A DNA stretch of 64,000 nucleotides, from the NCBI GenBank assembly GCA_023474345.1, contig JAMCXS010000022.1:62001-126000 (forward strand), read 5' to 3'. Source of the DNA: Acidobacteriota bacterium (GTDB lineage: Bacteria > Acidobacteriota > Terriglobia > UBA7540). Made by a program: the position numbers and the translations under genes. Shown piece by piece: positions 1 to 10,659 of this stretch. The number at the start of each line of letters is the position of its first letter. Position 1 is the stretch's first letter. The notes under the pieces were generated by a model. The model ran no database searches, was not told the origin of the DNA, and was given only the letters and a program-made list of their open reading frames with translations.

Positions 1-1
1 T

Positions 2-2047
2 CCAAACCTGCTGCTTGCGGATGAAGCCGAGGCGGCTTCCCCTCGGGCCTGGTTAAAGAACTCGCCCTTCATAGCCGTGGGCAGTTGGGACGACATGCCG
101 ATTTTCCAGCGGCGGACTGGCGGAGCGCCTACGTGGCAGGAGGCCGATTATCGCCGGGAGCACAGCGAAGAAACGGTGAGCAAGCTCAAGGACGTGGGTG
201 TCACCATTGCGATTATCGATTTTTTCAAAGGCTTTGGGTTGCAGGCGGAAAAGGAACATATCGATCTTGCGCGGAAACTGGCGGCCCTTTGCCACAAGTA
301 CGACATCAGGGTGGGGCTGTACGTGGGCAGTACAATCGCCTATGAAACCTTCCTACTGGAAGAGCCGGACGCGGAGGAATGGTTTGTTCCTGATTATTTT
401 GGAAGGCCGGTGATTTACGACCATCAGACCTTCCGCAAGCGCGTCTACTTTATGCATCCCGGCTATGTGGAATACATCAAGCGCGTAGTGCGTCTCGGCG
501 TCGAAGACTTAAAAGCCGACATGATTCACTTCGACAACACCAGCATGCAGGCACGGCCGGCGATTTTACAGCATCCGCTGGCGATCCAGGACTTCCGTGA
601 GTACCTGCAAAACACGCATTCGCCGGAGGAACTGAAGAAGCGGCTGGGCTTCTCGAATGTGAAATACGTGCTGCCGCCCAAGTTTGACTGGCCGCTCCGG
701 GTTATTGACGATCCCCTGTTCCAGCTATGGACGGACTTTCGCTGTCATCAATTGAACCGTTACTACGGGATAATGAAGCAACTGATTCGAGGGCTAAACC
801 CGGCGGTGGTTATCGACAATAATCCCAGTTCCGGCATGTCGGGTACGAACACCATCTGGGACCAGGGAGTGAACTACGCGGGGCTTTACCCTCAGCTTGA
901 CATCAGTTGGACCGAGGAAGGTGATGACGCCACCGTCACTCCGGAAGGCATCCTTGTCTCAAAAATCCGCACCTACAAGGTGGGGAGCATCCTGGGCACG
1001 CAAATCCTGACGTACACGGCAAGCAGCGGGCATTACGGCGCGGGAGAAGGCGGCAGGCTGGCGATGGCGGAGTCCATGGTATTCAACCGCCAAAGCCTGG
1101 GAATGGTGGGCGGACTGTTGGATGCAATAGACTTGCCCGCGGAGGAACGGGATTACATAAACTTTTACCACCAGAACTTCGAAAACTACCGGGATGTTGA
1201 GAACCTCGCCGACGTCGCCGTGCTGTACTCGTATGCAACGATGGGGTTCAACAATGATCGTCCGGCAGTGAGCTTCATGCTGGCGACACAGGCGCTTATT
1301 CAGGCCAGAGTCCCCTTCGATATTATTTTCGACGAGAACCTGAAAGACCTCTCCAAGTATCGCGTGCTGCTGCTGGCCGACCAGGAGTGTCTGGATGACG
1401 AACAGATGGGATTGATCCGGAAGTACGTCGAACAGGGCGGCGGGCTGGTGGCAACTGAGCAGACCTCGTTGTACACCACGTGGCGGCAGCGGCGGCCGGA
1501 TTTCGGGTTGAAAGATCTGCTTCAGGTGAAGGCGCCCGCGTGGCGAGGGGCGGGAAGGCCGGAAGAAGATTTGAAAATCGCTCCGGTAAGGAACCACGTA
1601 GGGCGAGGTCGCGTAAGCTACCTCGCCGCGATCAAGCCCGCGATTGAGAAGCCGCCCACAGTGCGTATGGACAGCCGCTATTGGAAACTGCCGCTCAACT
1701 GGAGAGAGCTGATTGCGGCGGTGCGCTGGGCGGCCGGGGACAGCCTCTCGCTGGAAGTCAAGACGCCCCAGACGCTGAACGTCGTGGTGGAGCTGATGGA
1801 ACAGAAAGGGAAAAACCGGCGGCTGGTCCATTTGCTGAACTATGCGTCCCGGCAGGGATCAACCGTAAGTAATATCGACGTCGACGTGGAGTTGCCACAG
1901 GGCAAACAAATCCGGCAGGTCACGTTGCTGACGCCGGACGGGGGCAAGCGGGAAACGGTGACGCCTAAAGTGGAGAGCGGTCGAGTCAGATTCACCGTAC
2001 CGCAACTCCAAACCTATACCTGTGCTGTCCTGGAATTAGAGTCATGA
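2..2047 (+). CDS. GH42-like glycoside hydrolase (TIM barrel plus beta-galactosidase trimerisation-like domain), 5' end outside the window
   Basis: Frame stays open from base 2 (PNLLLADEAEAASPRAWLKNSPFIAVGSWDD...) to the stop at 2047; FDNTSMQ barrel segment and C-terminal VLLLADQECLDDEQMGLIRKYVEQGGGLVATEQTSLY typical of GH42 middle domains. Confidence 0.7.
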   Translation, partial: PNLLLADEAEAASPRAWLKNSPFIAVGSWDDMPIFQRRTGGAPTWQEADYRREHSEETVSKLKDVGVTIAIIDFFKGFGLQAEKEHIDLARKLAALCHKYDIRVGLYVGSTIAYETFLLEEPDAEEWFVPDYFGRPVIYDHQTFRKRVYFMHPGYVEYIKRVVRLGVEDLKADMIHFDNTSMQARPAILQHPLAIQDFREYLQNTHSPEELKKRLGFSNVKYVLPPKFDWPLRVIDDPLFQLWTDFRCHQLNRYYGIMKQLIRGLNPAVVIDNNPSSGMSGTNTIWDQGVNYAGLYPQLDISWTEEGDDATVTPEGILVSKIRTYKVGSILGTQILTYTASSGHYGAGEGGRLAMAESMVFNRQSLGMVGGLLDAIDLPAEERDYINFYHQNFENYRDVENLADVAVLYSYATMGFNNDRPAVSFMLATQALIQARVPFDIIFDENLKDLSKYRVLLLADQECLDDEQMGLIRKYVEQGGGLVATEQTSLYTTWRQRRPDFGLKDLLQVKAPAWRGAGRPEEDLKIAPVRNHVGRGRVSYLAAIKPAIEKPPTVRMDSRYWKLPLNWRELIAAVRWAAGDSLSLEVKTPQTLNVVVELMEQKGKNRRLVHLLNYASRQGSTVSNIDVDVELPQGKQIRQVTLLTPDGGKRETVTPKVESGRVRFTVPQLQTYTCAVLELES

Positions 2048-2222
2048 AGTCTCTGGTCAGCTTGGTTTGCGGGTACGGCGGAAGCCGGCGCAGCCTGACT
2101 CTTACTTCTATGTCGCACCCCCGCGCACCATGGTTCTGTAAGCCTGATGCGGCTCTTCATCTCCTTGCTGTGTTCCCGGCCCCTCGCGATGGCGGAGTTT
2201 ACCTAAGCGCAGCCTAAGGGCG

Positions 2223-5168
2223 TCAGGGGGCCGCGTGTTGCGCCGCTTGCGTCGCCAGGGGTAGCCTGACCTTATTGGCGTTCCAGGCCGCGGCGGTCAG
2301 CGATGCGTTGGCGCGAGTCGCAGGGTCGTGCCACAAGATCTCGAACTCTAGAGACCGCTCCTCGCCGCTGGCGAGCCAGAACCAGTTGTCCGCTCCAAGG
2401 AATGCACGTTGGGTCCCTTCGACGCCCAGTTGGGTGAGGAAGGCAGGGTGGGAACCCGAGTTGCGCACTCGAAGGCCGATGTGGCTATGGTTCCGGCTCT
2501 GATCCCGAATCGAAATCAGATCCAGCCTTAACGCCGTTCGGGCGGGGCTCGTGGTGATTTCCTTCTTGAGCCACGGTCCCCGGTCAAACACCAGCGAAGG
2601 CTGAGGCCCGGAGCGGTATTTGGCGCGGAAAGCGGGATCTGCCATCTTCTTCAGGCATCGGGGCCAATAGTTGGACCGTGAAACGATCTCTCCCGTGCCG
2701 CGCTTCAACTCCGCCACAACAATGAAGAACTTATCCTCGAGACGGGCGGGAAGGGTGAAGCTTCCAAGGTCAAAATCGGTGACCGGCACGCCGCGCTTCA
2801 GCTCGACCGAGCGCTCCTGGCTCCAGAGCGCGCGAAAGTCCGTGTCGAAAGCCGTCACTGAAAGCTTGAGCCCGCCCATGGCTGTCTCAGGACCGTTCAG
2901 GACCGTGGCGGTGGCGGGAAACCTCTCTCCCGGGGCCCAAAGCAGATGCGGGAGGCGCAGCATCACATGCACCGGCTCGTAGGTTCGCTTCAGGAAATAG
3001 TAGGCTGGCGTGGGCTGATCCAGGCCGTCAATGAACATATGGTAGACAAGCGGCCAGGGGACCGTGAGCGACCAGGGCATGAGCCCGGTGGTCAAGGGAT
3101 AGTTGGCCTGGAGTTGCTCGGAGTAAATTTTGGTAAACTCGGCGCAGGCAACCTGCAGTGCCTCGCAGAACGTGTCGAGGCTGGGCGCCGCGAGGTCATC
3201 AATCTGCGTACCGCGTTCCCACACGGCGCGCGCGCCGCCCGGTTCCTGGAAGTGATGGTAAAACTCCGGATGAGCGAGCCAGAACTTGTGGCTGAAAATG
3301 TCGCTGATGGGCCCTTGCAGTTCCCGCGCGTCGACCACCGCCCGGATCGACTGCGCCTCCGGAATATTGTGCATGCTTGTTTCGCTGACGAACGGGACCC
3401 AGTGGTATAAGTGGGCATACCAGGTTGGGTCCATGTCCTCATAAATGTGCACGTCGCCGGGGTCCGGCGTGGTCCGGGTGAAGAAACGCGTGCCGTCGAA
3501 GTCGCGCACGGTGCGTTCCGTAACGCCCGTCACCGCGGTGTTGCTCGGGTCGTAAGGGTTGAATTCATTTCCGCCGCACCACACGGCGAGGGATTGGTGG
3601 TTCCGCACCCTGAAGAGCGTGTGGAAGACCTGCGCTTCCCAGACGTCCAGGGGATAGAGCGCCGCCTCCTGGTTGGCGAGCGGGAAATCCTCCCAGACCA
3701 TGATTCCCATTTCGTCACACAGCTCGTAGAAGTCCTCGGTTTCCGGATTGCCGCCTCCCCAGACGCGGATCATCTGAACGCCCGCGGCGTGCGCCGCCTT
3801 CAACATCCAGCGGTAGCGCCAGTGCGGCAGATAATAAAGGACGTCCAGCGGCCACGCCCAGTTCATCCCCTTCAGGAAGAACTTGCGGCCGTTGACGACA
3901 AATTGCCAGTTGGCCCAGCGGTCTTCCATGCGCGGTCCGGCGCTCGGTTCGTGGAGGATGACCCGAATGCCATAGTCGAACTCCAGGTGGTCCATCGAAG
4001 CGCCGCCCACCGCGAGCTCCACTTTCACGCGGTACAGGTTCGGCTCGCCCAGGCCATTCGGCCACCAGAGCCGGGGTGACGCAACCCTCAGGTCTTGCTC
4101 GACGAAGTTCCGGCCTTCAAAAAGCTGCAAGGGGAAGGATTGACGCAGGGCGGGCCGGGTGGACCCCTTCTCGGAAATTTCCACGTTCAAGGTCACGGGC
4201 GTTTCGACGCGCCTGGAGGTCCAGGAGTTTCGGAAGTGGATGCCCAGGTGCCGGTTCCAGGCATGGAGTTGGAAGTCGAGGGACTGCGTGTTTACAAAAA
4301 CTTCGGCCTTTAGTTTCAGGCGGGCTTCCCGGTCGCCGGCAGCCTCAGTGACCAGGAACGGCCGCTCCAGGTGGATTTGGGGGACGAACTCCAGCCGCAC
4401 GCTCCGCCAGATTCCGAAAGGCTCGAATTCTTTGAAACTAATCCCCTCAGGTGTCACAGGCTTGGGCCCGCCCGCGACTCCCCATGGCAGGACCACTTTG
4501 CCGGTGTTCCACGCGTCCCAGTTCTTGACGCCGTAACTGCCTGCCTTGACTTCCACCAGGATTTCATTCGAACCGGGACGCAAGTATTTACGGACCTCGA
4601 TTTCCGGGCCGCCGAACATCCCTTCGTTGCGGCCTAACAACGTGCCGTTCAGCCAAACCCGGAGATAATAACCGGCGGCATCAAAGCAAAGGAAAACGTA
4701 ACCGGTCTCCGGCAAAGCGGGGACCTGAAACTGGCGGCGATAGTACCAGACTTTTTCCGGAACCCAGGCATACAAACGCGAATTGAGGTGCAGATAGGGA
4801 TGCGGCAGTTCGCCGCTTTCATAGAGCGCCCACTGGACCGAGTTGGGAACCTGCACGCGAATCCACTTCGACTGTGGCTGGAGGTCTTGAGGACTTACAA
4901 TGGGCGTATCCAGATAACCCATTTCCCAATCGCCGTCGAGCAACTGGTGTTGCTCTCCGGTACGAGGCCAAATGTAATAAGGCTGCCAGAGAGTCTCTTC
5001 TTTCTCCTGCGGGCGCACAGCCTCGGGCCGCGCCAGCAGCGAGCTGACTTGGCAATTCTCCTCACTCCTCAAATCTTGACCCGTCTCATCCCCTGCCTGG
5101 GCGGCTGATGGAAGGGCAGCGGCGGCAAAACCGAGCGATGCGCCTTTCAGGAACTCACGCCGTTTCAT
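2223..5168 (-). CDS. Glycoside hydrolase family 2 protein (beta-mannosidase/exo-glucosaminidase-like), Tat signal
   Basis: ORF 2223..5183; likely start MKRREFLKGASLGFAAAALPSAAQA at 5168 with GGAGG upstream; GH2 hallmarks (VPNSVQWALYESGE, FFLKGMNWAWP, MIRVWGGGNPETEDFYELCDEMGIMVWEDFP, VWCGGNEF). Confidence 0.85.
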   Translation of the reverse strand: MKRREFLKGASLGFAAAALPSAAQAGDETGQDLRSEENCQVSSLLARPEAVRPQEKEETLWQPYYIWPRTGEQHQLLDGDWEMGYLDTPIVSPQDLQPQSKWIRVQVPNSVQWALYESGELPHPYLHLNSRLYAWVPEKVWYYRRQFQVPALPETGYVFLCFDAAGYYLRVWLNGTLLGRNEGMFGGPEIEVRKYLRPGSNEILVEVKAGSYGVKNWDAWNTGKVVLPWGVAGGPKPVTPEGISFKEFEPFGIWRSVRLEFVPQIHLERPFLVTEAAGDREARLKLKAEVFVNTQSLDFQLHAWNRHLGIHFRNSWTSRRVETPVTLNVEISEKGSTRPALRQSFPLQLFEGRNFVEQDLRVASPRLWWPNGLGEPNLYRVKVELAVGGASMDHLEFDYGIRVILHEPSAGPRMEDRWANWQFVVNGRKFFLKGMNWAWPLDVLYYLPHWRYRWMLKAAHAAGVQMIRVWGGGNPETEDFYELCDEMGIMVWEDFPLANQEAALYPLDVWEAQVFHTLFRVRNHQSLAVWCGGNEFNPYDPSNTAVTGVTERTVRDFDGTRFFTRTTPDPGDVHIYEDMDPTWYAHLYHWVPFVSETSMHNIPEAQSIRAVVDARELQGPISDIFSHKFWLAHPEFYHHFQEPGGARAVWERGTQIDDLAAPSLDTFCEALQVACAEFTKIYSEQLQANYPLTTGLMPWSLTVPWPLVYHMFIDGLDQPTPAYYFLKRTYEPVHVMLRLPHLLWAPGERFPATATVLNGPETAMGGLKLSVTAFDTDFRALWSQERSVELKRGVPVTDFDLGSFTLPARLEDKFFIVVAELKRGTGEIVSRSNYWPRCLKKMADPAFRAKYRSGPQPSLVFDRGPWLKKEITTSPARTALRLDLISIRDQSRNHSHIGLRVRNSGSHPAFLTQLGVEGTQRAFLGADNWFWLASGEERSLEFEILWHDPATRANASLTAAAWNANKVRLPLATQAAQHAAP

Positions 5169-5746
5169 AAGCCGCCTCCTCAATCAGACGAGATTCACGC
5201 GAAATTATTTTCAGCACCTTCCGCCGCCTGATTTTACCCGGGATTACCGTTTTGGCCTTCCGAAAATTGAAAATATACATCCCCTTGGGCGCAGGCAGCA
5301 CATTTTTCCTTCAGGCGGTCACACCCGCTGCCACCAATACCTCCGCCGGGATTGGCGAATTTTTGCAGGGCAAAATCCCGCAACAAATTATGTTAGAATT
5401 GCATCCCATCACTTATCGGCTGCCGCTCGAAGCTGGTTCCGGGTTGTGGTAACATCCCCATGAGAAGTAAACCGGGGGCTGGCACATAGAGGCAACGGTT
5501 ATCTAAGCAAGAGGGTGACTACCTTTCCGAAGGCGTAGATGTGGTTTAAGGAAATTCCAAGACCTGATTTTTAACAGCATATGTTCTGAATTTGTGACAA
5601 ATTAGATATACACTGGCTTGGACAGCCTGTCTGATTTAATTAGATTAGAATAGAGGCTGAGTCTGGGACCGAAAGTGCTTGCATGCCGGTCCTGACTGAA
5701 GCAATTTTTCTTTTTCCTTGTAACAGGCAATAAAAAAGGAGGCTCG

Positions 5747-7051
5747 ATGGGAGACGCCGAAAAATCCGTTCAGACCAGCACGACCGCACCTCAATTTCGA
5801 GTAGATGTTCACCTGCAAGACTTGGTGATGAAACCGGCAAAAACGTCAGCCGCCCCGCCCGCCCTTCAGCCTCGATCTTCCCCATCCGAGGCTGCTCAGG
5901 GCCTGACTTTGCCGGACCCTGTTTACCCCCAACATTCGCTTCCCGAGGGCCAGGATTACACCGAAAAGCAATATCAGAAAATCAATACGATGCGGGCCTT
6001 CCGGTGCTGGGCGCTGCCTTTCGTCAAGTCCAGGATTCATCCCTCTCAAATGCGCCCGATCATTTCCTATCTGTTTACCGAATTTAAATGTAATGTTGAC
6101 TGTCATTACTGCTGGTCGTTTAACAATAACGTCAAAGGCATGAATGAAGACGTCGCCCGGCGCTCGATTGACTGGCTGCACTCGATTGATTGCCGGGTCC
6201 TGGCGCTGATGGGTGGAGAACCCCTGTTGCGCCCGGGGTTTGTACATAAGGTTGTTTACTATGCCGCGAAGAAAGGCTTCTATGTCTACCTGCCGACCAA
6301 TGGCCGGCTGATGCGGCCGGAAGTGATCGACCGCATGGGGGATGCCGGTGTCGGGATTGTCAACCTCGCCATCGATTGCGTGGAGGAAAAGCCCGGACTG
6401 CCCAAAGCGCTCAACCGCATCCGGCCCTATTTCGATTATCTCGTTAAGAGGCAGCGGCATTACGGGTACACGGTGATGATGAACATCAACATCACCCACA
6501 TCAATCAGGACGATGTGAAGGAGTTGACGGAGATCGCGCGCGAAAACGGCTTGGCAACCGACTATCACATCAACGAAGCGCCAATGCTCGAGCAAAGCCA
6601 CTTCAAGCACATGGATGAGAACACTACCTATCTGATGCCTGAGGATTTCCCCAAGGTTGACGCGCTGCTCGATTACCTGATCGACAAGAGCCGCCAGGGG
6701 TATAAGATGGCCAATCCCCAACAGCATATGCTCGGCATGAAAAAACTAATGCACGGACAGGTGAAGCCTTGGCCATGCCGCGCCGGGCAGAATAACCTGA
6801 TCATCCGTCCGGACGGCACGCTGGCGCCGTGCTTCCCCATGTATTCGGCCACTTACGACTGGGGCTCGGTGGGCGACCACAAGTTTGACGTGAAGCAGCT
6901 CGACGAGATGAAAAAGACCTGCTCCACGCATTGCTTGTCAACGTGCAACTACATTCTTTCCCACTGCTATAACGGCTCTCGCGTAATCCGCTGGGGCCTC
7001 AAGCAGGCGTTTCGAGGATTCCACGGGGTCAGCGGCCACTTTGACGATTAA
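5747..7051 (+). CDS. Radical SAM protein with SPASM-like C-terminal cysteines
   Basis: CNVDCHYC (CX3CX2C), MGGEPLLRP, C-terminal Cys cluster CRAGQNN...CFPM...CSTHCLSTCNYILSHC; SD AAGGAGG upstream. Confidence 0.85.
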   Translation: MGDAEKSVQTSTTAPQFRVDVHLQDLVMKPAKTSAAPPALQPRSSPSEAAQGLTLPDPVYPQHSLPEGQDYTEKQYQKINTMRAFRCWALPFVKSRIHPSQMRPIISYLFTEFKCNVDCHYCWSFNNNVKGMNEDVARRSIDWLHSIDCRVLALMGGEPLLRPGFVHKVVYYAAKKGFYVYLPTNGRLMRPEVIDRMGDAGVGIVNLAIDCVEEKPGLPKALNRIRPYFDYLVKRQRHYGYTVMMNINITHINQDDVKELTEIARENGLATDYHINEAPMLEQSHFKHMDENTTYLMPEDFPKVDALLDYLIDKSRQGYKMANPQQHMLGMKKLMHGQVKPWPCRAGQNNLIIRPDGTLAPCFPMYSATYDWGSVGDHKFDVKQLDEMKKTCSTHCLSTCNYILSHCYNGSRVIRWGLKQAFRGFHGVSGHFDD

Positions 7052-7670
7052 GGCTGCGGATGGCACCAGAGTCCGCCCCTTCTTTCTGAGGCTTCGCGAG
7101 GCGGAGAGGAGCCCAGGGACCGGCCGCGCCGACGCTTATCACGGATCATAAACGTTGCCGATCCAGTAATGCGTAATCTTCTGCTCGTGCCGCCGGTGGG
7201 CGCAGATGGGCTTCTGAGAGTCTGCTAGGCTAGAATTAGGGCCTTATGAGGCCCCTTGCAACCCCCCAAATGAGACAAATGGGATTTTCCAGGGTGAAAA
7301 TCACCATTTTATTAACGTATTGATAATAAGCGACTTATATAAATTTTGAATTGCCGCAACTGGCCGTATCGTGCGATTGCTGTTCCGTTTATGCACAGCG
7401 GGTAGAAATTACCAGTCGGGAAATTCATAACAGGCTTCAGGTCGCGTCCGACAAGCGTGCAGGCTAGACGTCAAGCCGCACCGGCCGAGGTTTGAGCGGT
7501 TCCCGGCGGATCGTCGCGACCTGGCTTCCGCGGAGTTCCCAATCTCCATGCCTTCTGGCCTATATTCCCCGTTGCATCCAGCCTTCAAAATCACGAGAAT
7601 AAAGTGGCAATGGCATCATCACGAATAGCGTTCCTATGCGGGCGCATGGAGTCTTGGCTGAAACTCAGGA

Positions 7671-8633
7671 ATGAAGATGTTTGAGAAGATCATAGTCGAG
7701 GACGATCAGATCCGCCCCTTCTTCCGTTTCCTCCTCTCAGTTGTAGGCATTATGACGATGATTACGGCGGTGGGCTTCGTCGTCGTGAAAATGCCTTCCA
7801 TCAAAAATGTGGATCCGGAAATCACCCAGTTGTTCTGGTACAACGTGCTGCTGCTGCCGTTGTTGCTGGGCCTTTACACGGTCTTGACTCAGCTTCTGGA
7901 ACACCGGCCATTGGGCTCCGTGGGCCTGGCGTTTTACGGACGGTGGAAAAATGACCTCGGCATTGGTCTGGTTGCCGGCGGCGGCATGATCGTAGCCGTT
8001 GGGTGCCTGGAGCGTCTGCTGGGTGTTGCAAGGTTTTCTCTATCGCCGGTGTCCCCTGAAAAGATAGCATTCGGAGGAGTGTTTCTAATCGTCCTTCTGG
8101 CCGTGGCGGCGGTTGGCGAGGAACTGGTTTTCCGGGGCTATCCGTTTCAGCGCTTGGTTGATTCCGGCGGACCCATCGCGGCGGTAGTCGCCATGTCCGT
8201 GCTGTTCGGCGTAACTCACTTGGCAAATCCCTTCCACACCTGGATCTCAATGGCCAATACCATCTTGGTAGGAGTGCTCCTGGCGGTTTGCTATCTGCGC
8301 ACGCGGGCGCTCTGGCTGCCGATCGGTATCCATTTTGCCTGGAACTATCTCCAGGGATACGTGCTGGGGTTTCCGGTAAGTGGCTTGCTTTTGCCGGAAC
8401 CCATTCTTGTGACCACCGTTCACGGGCCGGTCTGGCTAACGGGTGGCGCGTACGGGCCGGAAGGTAGTATCCTGACCTTAGGGATTATTTTAGCGGGAAC
8501 CATCTACTTCCTTTTGACACGCCGCATCTATGTTACGAAGGAGATGCGGGAGCTAGTCCTCGGTCCCAGAACCGGCGGAAGTGGTGGAATCACCATCACG
8601 GGCCGCAGTATTGTTCCGACCGAGAAACATTAA
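7671..8633 (+). CDS. CPBP family intramembrane glutamic endopeptidase
   Basis: EELVFRGYPFQRL and FGVTHLANP and GIHFAWNYLQGY motifs with multiple TM segments. Confidence 0.85.
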   Translation: MKMFEKIIVEDDQIRPFFRFLLSVVGIMTMITAVGFVVVKMPSIKNVDPEITQLFWYNVLLLPLLLGLYTVLTQLLEHRPLGSVGLAFYGRWKNDLGIGLVAGGGMIVAVGCLERLLGVARFSLSPVSPEKIAFGGVFLIVLLAVAAVGEELVFRGYPFQRLVDSGGPIAAVVAMSVLFGVTHLANPFHTWISMANTILVGVLLAVCYLRTRALWLPIGIHFAWNYLQGYVLGFPVSGLLLPEPILVTTVHGPVWLTGGAYGPEGSILTLGIILAGTIYFLLTRRIYVTKEMRELVLGPRTGGSGGITITGRSIVPTEKH

Positions 8634-8651
8634 GGAACGGTACCAAGTAGG

Positions 8652-9539
8652 GTGCCAAAGGTGGGTGGCGCCATGAAGCAGAAAAGTTGCCCCCGGTCGA
8701 TTACAAGTTTACAGACTTTCCGGGAGAGCTTAGGGGCAAACACTTCCCGGCAGAACTTCCGGAGAACGAACCGCAGGCGGCATTACGCGTTGCTGGCGGC
8801 TGTTGCAGCAGCCTTTCTTGTCAGCATAAGTGCGGCTGCGCACGGAACAAAAGAAACTCTTAATCAGCTCGGCCGCATCGATTTGATTCGCGGTCTCGAC
8901 CGGGAAATCGCCGTGGCCAAGATCGCCCTGCCGCGGGGCAAACACGGGGTGTTTGTCAATGACAAAGGGCAACTCGATCAGGAACGTGCCCAGGAGGAAT
9001 TAAGGACGAACGGCACGGCGGTCCGCCCGGGCATGCCCGTTGAAATTACCAAGATAAAGTTTAAGTCTCATCGAATCATTTTTGAAATCAACAATGGCGC
9101 GAAGGGGAAGAAGTGGTATCAGCACATCCAAGTCGGCATGGGTGGGATGGCGCAACCGGTCGTACAAGGAAATGAAAACCAGGGCCTGGCTTACGGTTCC
9201 TCGATCACGCTGACATTTGAAGGCGAGAAGGTTCCTAATCTCAGCGTTGAGCAAGCCAAGCAACTCCTCCACGAAGTGTTAGACTTCCATCGCCAGTTGC
9301 CCACAGAGCTCTATTCCCCTTCGATTCCGGAGAAGTTCAAAGAAGCCATCAAGAATCATCAGGTTCTGGTGGGAATGAACCGCGATGCGGTGCTTTCCTC
9401 CAAGGGACCGCCGTTCCGCAAAATCCGTCAAACCAAGCCCAATGGTGATGAGACGGAGGACTGGCTTTACGGCCTTCCGCCCCACGTGCTTTTTGTCACC
9501 TTCGAAGGTGATTCCGTCGTCGCCGTTCGCCAATATTAA
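8652..9539 (+). CDS. Hypothetical secreted protein with SmpA/BamE-like C-terminal segment
   Basis: N-terminal hydrophobic segment (LLAAVAAAFLVSISAAAHG); C-term VLVGMNRDAVLSSKGPPFRKIRQT...DWLYG resembles BamE-like repeats. Confidence 0.55.
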   Translation: MPKVGGAMKQKSCPRSITSLQTFRESLGANTSRQNFRRTNRRRHYALLAAVAAAFLVSISAAAHGTKETLNQLGRIDLIRGLDREIAVAKIALPRGKHGVFVNDKGQLDQERAQEELRTNGTAVRPGMPVEITKIKFKSHRIIFEINNGAKGKKWYQHIQVGMGGMAQPVVQGNENQGLAYGSSITLTFEGEKVPNLSVEQAKQLLHEVLDFHRQLPTELYSPSIPEKFKEAIKNHQVLVGMNRDAVLSSKGPPFRKIRQTKPNGDETEDWLYGLPPHVLFVTFEGDSVVAVRQY

Positions 9540-9672
9540 CAGCCTTCCTCCAAGCATACTTTCCTTTCACTGAATTATGGCTGGCGGGCACACTGCATCC
9601 CTCTGCTCGAATGCCCATAGTGATCGAGCAAGTAAGAGATCGGGCAGGCAGTGGCGGAGTATGCGCGGGATT

Positions 9673-10407
9673 CTATCCCTCGTCTCCTTCGGCAAACAAG
9701 CGATAGCCGGCATTCGGCGGAAACATTTCCGCCATCAAGATCATACGCTTGCGCAAAGCAGGAACGGGCAAATGTTCCGGCCCAACTCGAATCTGGACGT
9801 CATGCCACAGGCCATGCATATATTCAGCGCAAGTGCTCGTAAATGAGATGTCCCGGTACTTGCTGAAGGCTGCGCCAGCGCGTGACCGGCGGCCGCGAAG
9901 TGGCTGTTTCGCTTCATAGGCGTCTTGATCAATTTCGCCGCCGACGCCTCCGTCGAACTCTTCATTGAGAAGATTCGTATACCGTTCCAGCTCGCTCGGT
10001 GTGAGCCGCGAACGGAGCAGTTCGGCGACGCTTGCCAGAAGCTCAAATCCTGTGTCATGAGCATCGAAGTCCCGGCAAGCAACTACCAAATCAATCCTAG
10101 TCTGGTTTTCAAGCCATACCGCAGAGTGTTTTTCCCCACCTGGGTCGGAAAAGGCAACCACGTCGCCTGTCGGGAAGCACCCGATAAAAGGAACGAGCAA
10201 GACCCTCAACATGCCAAGCCGGTGGGCGATTGATTCCGGCACGGCCTCGACCGGCTCCCGAGCCATAGTGCGCTCTTCGGCAGGAGTAAGGCGGACCGCC
10301 GAATGCATTTCCCATCCATGCGCGAGGTGAGAAAGAGGTACGAAGGCCCGGCGAATGTACTCCTTGACCGGAATGTTTTCGCGGAGGGAAGCTTGTGAAG
10401 CGTTCAA
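9673..10407 (-). CDS. Hypothetical protein
   Basis: Long ORF with coherent protein-like composition; no recognised family. Confidence 0.5.
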   Translation of the reverse strand: MNASQASLRENIPVKEYIRRAFVPLSHLAHGWEMHSAVRLTPAEERTMAREPVEAVPESIAHRLGMLRVLLVPFIGCFPTGDVVAFSDPGGEKHSAVWLENQTRIDLVVACRDFDAHDTGFELLASVAELLRSRLTPSELERYTNLLNEEFDGGVGGEIDQDAYEAKQPLRGRRSRAGAAFSKYRDISFTSTCAEYMHGLWHDVQIRVGPEHLPVPALRKRMILMAEMFPPNAGYRLFAEGDEG

Positions 10408-10659
10408 GGCAAGCTACCTCGGGTCCAGGTTAAGATGCCACCCTATTTTCACGGATAACATCCTTGCGTGTCCAGCACTCCGTATGAAATCGCACGTCAC
10501 ACAGAGATCGGCCTGAATTGCGTTTCCAATGAGAAAAATCAGCACTGCGATGTCGGTCCTGTAAAGGAAACCATAGAATGGTTCCTGTGCGTGCTGCGTG
10601 GCCGCCCAACAGATCACAATCACGCGGCTGATAAATGTGCCGCAACATGCCCAAATCGG

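Noticed and set aside
959-1831. 290-aa ORF antisense to the GH42-like gene
   Set aside because: Composition (His/Arg/Pro/Gln-rich) is typical of reverse-frame readthrough in GC-rich coding DNA; the sense protein has clear family features.
3411-4079. 222-aa and neighbouring ORFs antisense to the GH2 gene
   Set aside because: Shadow ORFs of a high-confidence CDS.
5480-5495. TGGCACATAGAGGCA as a sigma-54 promoter
   Set aside because: Spacing between GG and GC is 9 nt rather than 10 and the TTGC element is poor.
5455-5560. c-di-AMP, GEMM or cobalamin riboswitch
   Set aside because: Only short resemblances; the conserved cores of these classes are absent, so kept only as an unassigned leader.
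7361-7376. TGGCCGTATCGTGCG as a sigma-54 promoter
   Set aside because: GG-GC spacing wrong by one and the core diverges from consensus.
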